In this document: in pieces, positions 55,940 through 64,000 of the stretch | Numbering within the stretch: position 1 is the first letter of the stretch | Layout of the letters: the number at the start of each line of letters is the position of its first letter | Source: Chionoecetes opilio | Taxonomy: Eukaryota > Arthropoda > Malacostraca > Decapoda > Majidae | Reading direction: 5' to 3' | Assembly (NCBI GenBank): GCA_016584305.1 | Contig: JACEEZ010006452.1 | Span: forward strand, 24,280 to 88,279 | Length of the DNA: 64,000 bases | Notes under the pieces: model-generated | Told to the model about the DNA's origin: nothing | Databases searched by the model: none | Seen by the model: the letters and a program-made list of their open reading frames with translations, nothing else | Program-made: the position numbers and the translations under genes

Positions 55940-58330
55940 TTATCCGTTCAGCGCGTCAGGGTTAGCAGGCGACGATGACGTTTTTCGACCCATCACGAAC
56001 GAGAAACTGCCAGCTGCTCCTCGTAGTGACGTGATAGAGCCCGTTAACCCCTCTTCTGGATCAGCGCCACACCGCGCTCCGGAACTTCTGTGGTGTTTAC
56101 CACGGCAGGCAACGTGACCGTGACTCCGCACGACTTTCCTAAAAGTCTTTCACGATCCTCCACTCCTCTGGCGCGACATCGAGGAAACCGCTGGCTTAGC
56201 GTTCAGGCGCCGAAGATGACGCCGTGAGTTCGCTGTCTGCGAAGTGCAACCACCGTCTTGCCGATTTGCACAAGAAGCGCAAACTCGACTTGGGCAAGCG
56301 GGGGGATCTGCCCCGTCGTTCCCTCGCTCCCATTCCACATGTCTACTCTACGCCGATAAAGTATTAGTGCTTCGTGGGCAATACGGGACAGTGCTCGGTC
56401 GAGAGAGACGAGGCAGACGTAGGTCTCTGAAAGAACCAGGAGGTGCTTTGCCAGCTTCGCCGGCCGCATTTTCCGATTGCACCCGGTTCGGGTTAGCGCT
56501 CAGAGCCTAAAATCAACTCCAGGTACGATTTTTGTCCTGCGGGCTGCGGGGGCGAGGGGCGCCCGTGAACCAGTCCTTCGGTAACAGCCTGACGGCGAAC
56601 ACGCAGGAGTCGCGAAGGCCAGACTCCTCTCGTACCGTGAGCCGGAATGGCGGCGGAAGAGCCATACCTTTTGAAGGAGTGATGACCTTGTGCCATCCAC
56701 CGTGCATGATGAATGGGTCCCGGTACCGAAACGGCGCCGCACACCGCCACAAGGAAGGCACGCCCTTTTGCCGAGGATTAGCATCTCCTTGTAATTCATC
56801 GCCCCCCCCCCCGTGCTCCGCTGATGTCGTCACTGCTGTTCGATGAAGCGAAGAACACGTTTTCTCGGTCCTGCACATCAATGATCTCGGGGCATCTCAC
56901 GTCGTCGCTCGTGAAAGGTTCATCAAAGTCTGCCTGTTGAGGTAGGCGCCACTGCGCCCTGGAATCGCTTGAAGAGCAATCACTTCCGGCGCCGAGCTAA
57001 AAACCCATGCCAGGCCGTGTGTGAAGACGGCGCCAATGACCAGCTCATGATGTTGGTGGCGGACACGACAGTTGCAGAAGTCTGGACGCCGAGGTCTCGT
57101 TTTTGAGATGCAGCAAGGCGCCTGCTCAGTCCGGCCCGTTAGGAGCTGGTTGTGTCAAAACCACATCGCACGGACGTTGCTCTCTGAGCCCAGTCCTTAA
57201 GTCAGTGAGTCACATAGCGTCGGCCTGTGTTCCACGGACCAGTCACGGTCGGCCAGATTGGGGGACACCAGGAGCCCTGCATGAAGCCTCTGCCGGAAAC
57301 ACGGGACAGGAAGGCTTGCCGTCCATGGAGCTGTTGCGGTGATGTCCGCACCTAGCTTTCCATCCAGTGTGACCAACGAGGCGGCCCGCTCGTGACAAAT
57401 CTTTCTGTTTTCCTTCCAGCCGTCATAGCGGACTCCCTTTTCCCGATGCTGCAGTCGGTTCCGACGAATCGTTGCTGTCGGCTTCATCACTTTTCCTGAA
57501 TGTCATGACTGAGACCTCTTGGACTGTCTCGCCGATGACAGCCACTGCCTGTCTGTCCGAGATTTGTGCTGGTCCAGCGGGGGCGGCTGCCAAGGTTTGG
57601 TGGAACTTATAATCCTCACTCCTTCAGCGACTTCGGAGGGAATACGTACACTCGAAGGCCGGTTAGACTCAGCTCGGATTCTTCCGCTGCTGACGACGCA
57701 TCGCTGGGCTGTTTGACGAAGGACGCCTATAGTCGCCACGGTCACTCGTCACGACGGCCGACATTCTCCGTCAGCACGGCGACGTTCGCTTTAAGTCCTC
57801 TTCTGGCTTTGTCCTTTCGTTTACCTCTCGCCGAGGGTCTTTTCCACCGTCGTCATGATACACCGACGTCCTTCTCTTCTCACGTTTGAGCCAGCATAGA
57901 CATGCCCTGTCCTCCAGTTGTCTTAATGGAGAGTGCGTCGGCGTGCCGGCCACATCGACTAGGTCGTCCAGAACGCGACGAACGCACATTGTCTCGTTGT
58001 TCGCCTGGGCAGCCGACCTTCGGTTGCGGTGCTTTCTTGAGTGGTCTCTGCACGTGACAAAGAGCTCGACCAGCACCTTCTCCGGCATCGCTGTACTTTT
58101 GAATCGGAATCCAAGCCAGCGTATACAGCGAAGGGCGCCAACTATATCGATTAGTCCGGGCTGCTGCATCTTTCACAGGCATCTTGCCGTCCAGGTGAAG
58201 GTTGAAGAAGTATGCCAAAGCCCGGCGCTTAGACGGAGCTTAGATCCCTTAATGTCATCATCGACCGCCCCCACCAGATACACTGAAGTTTTGCGCGAGT
58301 AGCAGTCATTGCGACTCACATTGCGATCCT
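55940..58330 (-). pseudogene. Frameshifted transposon-borne gene of an arthropod family
   Basis: Minus-strand pieces in changing frames, in order: after an AG acceptor at about 58333, NDCYSRKTSVYLVGAVDDDI and GSKLRLSAGL; AYFFNLHLDGKMPVKDAA (58218 frame); ARIPIQKY-like and KVLVELFVTCRDHSRKHRNR (58169 frame), with QANNETMCVRRVLDDLVDVA; then RCAAPFRYRDPFIMHGGWHK and KDWFTGAPRPRSPQDKN (56881 frame); and KLAKHLLVLSETYVCLVSLD (56469 frame). From memory, DDDIKGSKL..., 'LDDLFDVAHADAL' and 'LSETYVCL' are blocks of one uncharacterised arthropod protein family. Here there are at least five frame changes. Sequencing errors may explain some of them. Confidence 0.5.
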
Positions 58331-58898
58331 GCAAAATCAAATGGAACGTTTAGCGTTCGGCGTTTACCCATTACGGGAGGAAATGTTTTACACAACAACG
58401 GGGGATCATATACATCACACAAGTCGATTTGACCATTTTCGATTCAATGTTTCAATACAATTGTCATAATGCATCGTAGAAAGATAAACAATGGGAAAAC
58501 AAAGTTTAATTTGTGGTAAATCATTAGTACAAAAGGGCACTCGCCTGCAGCAAAAATCGTGCAGCGCCTCCACCACCTCTCAGACCAAATCTGCTGCCTC
58601 CGCCGCACAGCCGCCTTTGCGCGGGAGTCTCGTCACGCGGTGCCAACAATCAAACAACCACCGTTGTCATGGTAACGAACTCTGTGGCGCAAAACCCGAT
58701 AAACTTTGAATGAATTCCTTTTGCGCAGCGCGGGAAACCCTAACTGTTAAACACAAATATATAAGTTGCTTGGGCGACCTCTAAATATTAATATTTTTTT
58801 TTTATATTTTTTAAGGGCCCTATTTCTACCACAAAAGGAACAATATTAGTGGGCGTCCCGGTCTAATTTTCGAAATTGTATTTTTAAAGGACCACCCT

Positions 58899-59224
58899 AA
58901 ATTGCTCACGGTGTATTGTTTACGTTTGGACACACGACACTCACGGTTCACCTGCACCGCCTCCGTTAGTCCCCGACCCCCAACTGCCCTGGTGCAAAAA
59001 CGTCTCTTGAGACTATTGAACACTTTCTGCTGCTCCCGCCAGGTGGCAGCATGCTCCAGCGGTCGTATTTTTTTACATTTGGGCACACGACACTCACGTT
59101 CACCTGCACTGCCTCCGTTAGCCCTGACCGCCATTTGCCCCTGGTGCAGGAATGTCTCTTGAGACTATTAAATTGAAACAGCCCATATTTTTCCGCTCCG
59201 CCCGGGGACGGAAACATATGTGTG
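58899..59224. repeat. Right part of F2c: LINE-derived minisatellite
   Basis: 'cgacactcacggttcacctg' at 58934 and again at 59089, 'gagactattgaacactttc' at 59010 and a broken copy at 59161. The F2 right TIR is degraded (possibly 59210-59230). Confidence 0.65.
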
Positions 59225-62130
59225 TGTGTATTTCCCTATTTTGTATTTACCTAGTTGTAACATACAGGAAAAGAGCTATGCTCGTACTGTCCGTCTCCAA
59301 ATCTACTATTATCCATTTTGCCTTTGAGTCCTGAATACTTCTTGCATTAATCACTTTTGCATCAAGGTTGTTCAGGCTTCTATGCTTCTATACGGGAAGC
59401 TGTATTTTTTTATATCCCTCTTGCATGTTTTTCCTTTTCAATTTCTTTCATGGACCTCTTGTATTTTCTGTCGTCCCACACAAACAGTAATTTATCCATT
59501 TTTTTCCAGCCCCATTGATGCTCTATACACTGTTATAAAATCTCCCTTTCTCTTCTTTTCTCAAGTGTTGGGATTTTTTAGTCTTGAAAGTCTTTTTTCA
59601 TATGTTAAATCTCTCAGGCTTGAGCCATTTTTGTGGCTGCTCTTTGTATTCTCTCAATCTTCCTTATATCCTTCTTTTTATGTGGTGACCAAATCACTGC
59701 CGCATATTCCAACCTTGGTCGAATCAGAGATGTTATCAATTTCTTGATCGTCTCTTCATCCAGATATTTGAATGCCATTCTTATATTCCTCACAACTGGT
59801 ATGTATCTCCTGTGATTTGTTTATATGCTTCTCTGGTGACAATTGGCCTTAATCCATACTCCCAGATCTTTTTCGACCTTTGTTTTGATTATCCTTTCGT
59901 TTCCCATCGAATACTTTCCTCTCTGTCTCTTTTGCTACTGCCCATTCCATCACTTTACACTTTTTGGCTTTAAAAACTCATTTCCCATATTTGACTCCAT
60001 TAAAAATCTTATTTAGATCCTTTTGTAAATCCTCACAGTCCTCTTTACTTTCTACTTTTCTTAGTAATTTAGCATCATCAGCGAATAAACTCATATAACT
60101 GTTTATTCCTTCTGTCATATCATTTACATAGACCAAGAACATCACTGGGGCCAATACTGATCCTTGAGGAACTCCACTTATCACTCTGCACCATTCTGAT
60201 TTTTGGTCTTTTATTACTGTTCTCATCTCTCTGTTGCTCAAAAAGTCTTCCATCCACTTCAGCAAACCACCCTTCAATCCTCCTACATGTTCTAGCTTCC
60301 AGAGCAGTCTCTTATGAGGTACCTTGTCAAATGCCTTCTTTAGGTCCAAGTAAATGCAATCGACCCACCCTTCTCTTTCCTGTGTCACATCGATCACTCT
60401 CGAGTAAAAGCTCAATAGATTTGTTGTACATGACATTCCTCCTCTAAATCCAAACTGGCCACCTGCAAGTGTGTTTGTCTCTTCCAAATATTTCAACCAT
60501 CTGTCCTTCACAATTTTTTCACACATTTTTGCCACTACACTTGTTAATGATACGGCCTGTAATTTAGTGGTTCTTTTTGTCTCCTCCTTTGTGAATTGGC
60601 ACAATATTTGCCCTTTTCCAATCAAGCGGACTCTGCTCCCCTTTGAGTGAACTCTAAATTACACTATGTAATTTTCCTGCTAGTTTGTTACTGCACTCTT
60701 TCATTATCCATTTGGACACTCCATCTGGACCCGGGCTTTTCTCACATCTTTACTTTCCATTAGCCTTTTTACTTCTATTACGTCTACTTTTATGTCTTCC
60801 ATTATATTTTCTTTTGTTATTATATATTTTGTTTTAAATTCACTTACTCCTGTAAATACAGTCTGTAAGCACTTATTCATCACCTTGGCCTGTTGTAATG
60901 CATCTTCATACACTATGCCTTCTACCTTCAGCTTTTCTATTCCTTCTTGTTTTTCATTTTTCCATTAATATATCTATAGAAAAGTTTTGGGTTTATTCTT
61001 ACATTTTTCTATTATATTCCTCTCATAGTTACTTTCTTCTTCTCTTCGGATTCTTACATATCATTTCTAGTTTTTTTTTACTTCTCCCAAAGGTTGCTGC
61101 CACCTTTTTCCCCCAACATTCCAGTTTTTCTCTTTCAAGTCTGCTATCACATTTTCTGTTAAACCATTCATTTTTTTCTTTTCTTGAGACTATCTGGAAC
61201 ATAAAATATTATTCCTTCGTGTAAATTCGGATGAACTCATCCCTTTTTTCTGGTACTCGTTGCTGCATGGAAATTACTCCGTCTGTCTTCCCAAGATGTT
61301 CTTAATCCGTCAAAGTTTCTGTTTTCATAAATTTATCTTCCTTTTTTATTTTTTATTTTCCCTTCCATTTGCTATCATCTATTTCAAATTCAATATACAT
61401 GGTCGCTCTTTCCAAGTGGGCACTGATAATTTACTTTTTCTAATTTCTTCCAGTTCTTCGTCAATAGTAGTCTAGTCTGATGGTTCTCGCTCCTCCGAAT
61501 CTTGTGTTTTCTTTAAGTCACTGGTCATGATGTTATCATTACAAATCCAGCAAAATACCACCCATGAGTTTTTTTTTCCTTCCAGTATACCATTTTCCAG
61601 CTAACTTCTTTGCAGTTTTAAAAACTCCTATCAAAATTATGTTTTCACTATTTTCCCTCGAATTTTTTAAACATTTGCTTGTGTCTCTTATGTGTCTCGG
61701 GACTCTTTCTTTCCCCCAGAATTTGTCTTAGGTGGATGATACGAGTCTAGTCTCTTATTCTTCCTTTTTCATCACCAAACTCTACCTCAACACTCGGCCC
61801 CATTTCTCTTTCTCCACATTTCCTACTACCACATCCCTTTTTGTTAAAAAACCATTTCACCACTCCTTTTTCTGGTTTTTGTTCCTCCTCCATACTATAT
61901 TGACCCTCTCCACTGGCACATCCTCAGAATCACTCAGCTGTTTCTACAAGACCCAATTTTGTCTGGTTTCTTGGCTCTCCAAAGGGAATCATTTATTTCT
62001 GTTAATGTTGGACCTAGCCCCTATATATTGTATACGATACCTGCCCAATCCCTATTTCAATTTCCTTGTGACCCGTCTTCTCTTACTCTTTCTCTTTTTT
62101 TTTTGATACCACTTCTTCAGTTTTTTTGTG
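59225..62130 (-). mobile_element. LINE with endonuclease and reverse transcriptase, minus strand
   Basis: In the minus direction: an endonuclease remnant (LGKSDHVYIEFEIDD near 61400), linker, RT (59978-60625), thumb and C-terminal tail (LKIPTLEKRRERDF, DIKKYSFPYRS), and a 3' end with 'aactaggtaaatac' at 59230-59250. It is of the same group as 29490-30290 (shared C-terminal tail and 3' repeat). The endonuclease and tail have stops, so the copy is inactive. Confidence 0.8.
59978..60625 (-). pseudogene. LINE reverse transcriptase domain, open 215-codon stretch
   Basis: An uninterrupted frame holds the RT blocks: [79 protein letters not shown] and MSLFADDAKLL with the FADD catalytic pair. It would copy LINE RNA at a nicked target. 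The frame is closed at NGVKYGK and the flanking domains are broken. The piece 60704-60913 (YEDALQQAKVMNKCLQTVF) is the linker just before it. Confidence 0.85.
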
Positions 62131-63139
62131 GGGTGTGTGGGTGTTTGTGTGTGCTTGACGTTGGTCAAAGTCGCAATTAAGGGATAACAGGGGCATATGG
62201 GAGGCGGAAAACCCATGCCCGGGGAGTGAGGGGTGGGGGTGTGTTTATAATTAGTGTACATTTTTACGCCAAACCTTCCATCACGCCCCAAACGCCATCA
62301 CCCAATCAAAAAGGAACCAGGGCCTGACAAGCTCCACCTCGGGGGGAGGTGCGTGTGGCTCTAGCGTTCTTGAACAGAGTTTAGTCCAGTAGCCTACATC
62401 TCACTGTCCGACGTCCTATATCACTGCCAGACAGAGCTGCCAGGTCCTGCCAATTGTTGTATTTCTTGCCAGAAATTACTCAACAAATTTTGGAATTTGC
62501 CAGAAATATTCGTCAATTGAATTTAATTTTCTTTTGATGAAAAATTAAAAATGCCAAAAAGTAAAGTGAATGCCAAAAGTATATTTTGTGGTTTGTGCCC
62601 CTGACAGCCCTGCTGCCAGATGTGCTCGATGTAAACGACTAACGAGCTCTGGTAGAAGGGGGGTAGTGGTAACGTATAAGGGAGGAAATATACTTACAAA
62701 ATTTTAATATATGTGAACAACTAAAACATCTAGGTCCAAATATTTCTGCTTTCATTGCTTCGTTGGCATGAAGAAACAAACATTGGAAAATAGCAATATT
62801 TGGGGTTACGTTTCCAAGCGAGCAAGCTAAACCTGTGGTGTACGTGTACGAAGGGTGCGGGGATTACATAGGCCTACACATATATAAAGTACACGGAGGT
62901 GAACAGAGCTGCAAAGGGAAAGATTATCACTGCGAGAATGGCCACGTCATGAATGTTCTCTCGACTGGCACGCACGCTATCAGCGCTCGCAGGGCTCAGC
63001 TCATGCATCATCACCGTAGATCGTAGTATCTAAGACAGTAAAAACGTTTGTATGGCGCGCCGTGAATCGAACAGCATGTTTTTTTCTCCTTGAATGATAA
63101 TAAATTTTCCAACCTTCTTCACGCCGCGATGCACTTTTT
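62131..63139. other. No gene recognised
   Basis: GT-rich run at 62130-62155, then mixed sequence. The words 'ttgccagaaat' repeat at 62465-62505. Short open frames have no motif. Confidence 0.5.
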
Positions 63140-63274
63140 AATCCTGGTCTCGACCTGGTCTCGAGCCAAACTCCGAGATCAGAAGCTTCGAGACCAATAT
63201 CAAGACCAAGACCACATCAAACTTGTCTCGACCCGTCTCGAGACCAAGACCAGTCTCGAGACCTACAACACTGT
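63140..63274. mobile_element. hAT-like MITE end with TCTCGAGA palindromes
   Basis: A dense series of 'gtctcgag' and 'gaccaagacc' words, ending 'gacctacaacactg' (read inward CAGTGTTGTAGGTC). This is the terminus style of widespread hAT MITEs. Only one end is certain. Confidence 0.65.
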
Positions 63275-63287
63275 ACAGTATATTTCA

Positions 63288-63640
63288 GGGGAGGCGGTGA
63301 CCTCCTGTGAAAGGCATAGCTAGTGTCTGGAAGTGGCAACTCGGTGTACCCCAGGGTTCGAAATTCGCCTGTTGCCACAATCCTTTCGGCAAATCGTCAG
63401 TGGCCGAAGAAACACCCACATGCTGCCCATTAATTCTGCACTTGAACGGTGAGTGCATAGAAGGACACTGGGGCGGCATGAGCCTCTAAACGCAGGCGCC
63501 ACTTTAAAAATTATGCCCGCGCCATTAGAGGCGAGAGCTAACGATCACATCCTCATGTGAGCCTCCAGGACCTACCTGCAGCCCCTGGAGGTTACTGCCT
63601 ACAGACGCTAAGACAAAAAAAAAAAAAAAAGAAAAAAAAA
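63288..63640 (+). mobile_element. tRNA-derived SINE, diverged copy
   Basis: 'ggaggcggtgacc' head with a damaged A box, then 'gggttcgaaatt' in the B-box place, body words 'aacacccacatgctgcccat' and 'ggggcggcatgagcctctaa', and A-rich tail at 63615-63640. Confidence 0.75.
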
Positions 63641-63765
63641 GGATGCGTGATAGCCGTGAAACGCAACAGCGTGATGCACTATAGCCAAGGGTTTAGGACA
63701 TTTAGGTATGTGTGATAGCCGTAAAGCGCAATAGCTGAATGCGCGATAGCCAAGGGTTGACTGAG
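63641..63765. mobile_element. Tigger-like F14 right end
   Basis: 'gcgtgatagccgtgaaacgc' and 'gcgcgatagccaagggttgactg' repeat the style of the other Tigger termini. It directly follows a SINE, as in F1 and F6. From 63766 to 64000 I see nothing. Confidence 0.5.
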
Positions 63766-64000
63766 TGGTAAGTCATATAGTCACAGCATAACACCCATAA
63801 ATTACACCACTTAAAATGAGGTAAGCAACCAGTAATTATTCAATCAAACCGGCATAAGTTGCATGAAACTACGAAGTCATCAACATGAATCAATATATGA
63901 GTAGAAACGCATTAACATTAGTACAACTTACAAAACTGCCAGTTCCCAATGAAAATGGAAGTCATCACTTATACAACCAGGTAAGGGAAAACGCATTTTC

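Larger units (their letters stand above)
55111..58898 (-). mobile_element. TIR transposon of 3.8 kb with about 140 bp TIRs and a broken gene
   Basis: 55113-55260 is an imperfect inverted repeat of 58762-58897. Shared words include GGGTGGTC at the tip, 'gggacgc.c..aataat', 'aaaaaatataaaaaaa' and 'ggtcgcccaag.aactt'. The copy sits in the F2c minisatellite; 'tgc(t)ca' at both junctions is a possible 6 bp target duplication. The interior from 55.9 to 58.35 kb is clearly GC-richer than the flanks and holds minus-strand coding pieces. A hAT-like MITE lies at 55299-55655. The superfamily is not assigned. Confidence 0.7.

Noticed and set aside
55940..58330. Possible endogenous virus segment because of GC-rich, gene-dense appearance
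   Set aside because: It is bracketed by TIRs of about 140 bp, and its peptide pieces resemble a transposon-linked arthropod family. I see no viral hallmark gene.
61732..62106. 124-codon plus-strand frame
   Set aside because: It is the antisense shadow of a degraded LINE endonuclease region.

Overview
The window is eukaryotic and looks like a decapod crustacean genome (an inference, possibly a crab). The reasons are split genes with GT-AG introns, a C2H2 zinc-finger gene with a polyadenylation signal, long homopolymer and dinucleotide runs, tRNA-derived SINEs with A and B boxes, several non-LTR retrotransposon families, and a great density of Tigger/pogo-like DNA transposons inserted at TA. 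There is no bacterial operon structure, no CRISPR array, and I found no free tRNA or rRNA gene.

Host genes are sparse. At 3.5-5.9 kb a GC-rich block separates an unrecognised minus-strand reading frame (frameshifted, with a CxxC...CxxC motif) from a plus-strand gene with five C2H2 fingers (CDS 5167-5688, AATAAA at 5866). At 28.25-32.97 kb the first two coding exons of an ANKS3-like gene (ankyrin repeats) are joined by a 4.35 kb intron full of transposons; the rest of that gene is not seen, and an 811 bp assembly gap follows at 33977-34787. Two orphan exons with good splice sites lie at 46367-46605 and 53094-53231.

The rest is mobile DNA. I separate at least a dozen Tigger-like groups by their terminal inverted repeats (TIRs), called F1-F14 here. 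Most complete copies are flanked by TA and many are nested. Other elements are: a 1.63 kb TIR transposon (1218-2850) with an intact 257-residue N-terminal transposase-like ORF but no catalytic half; a CR1-like LINE on the minus strand (about 14.0-20.0 kb) with an esterase-type ORF1, endonuclease and reverse transcriptase, split by a Tigger and by a 1.1 kb insert holding a 34 bp tandem array; a 1048 bp solo LTR with 4 bp target duplication; at least three other LINE groups; hAT-like MITEs; a 1.45 kb inverted repeat beside the gap; and a 3.8 kb element (55111-58898) with about 140 bp TIRs around a GC-rich broken gene.

Two patterns stand out. First, two Tigger-like groups (F1 and F6) each carry a tRNA-SINE at the same internal position in both copies, and a third group (F2) carries a two-unit LINE-derived minisatellite in three copies. 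So retroelement passengers were captured and then multiplied by DNA transposition. Second, from about 36.3 to 58.9 kb the repeats and reading frames are full of single-base insertions and deletions compared with copies elsewhere, as expected of poorly polished long-read sequence. Broken genes there should be judged with caution.
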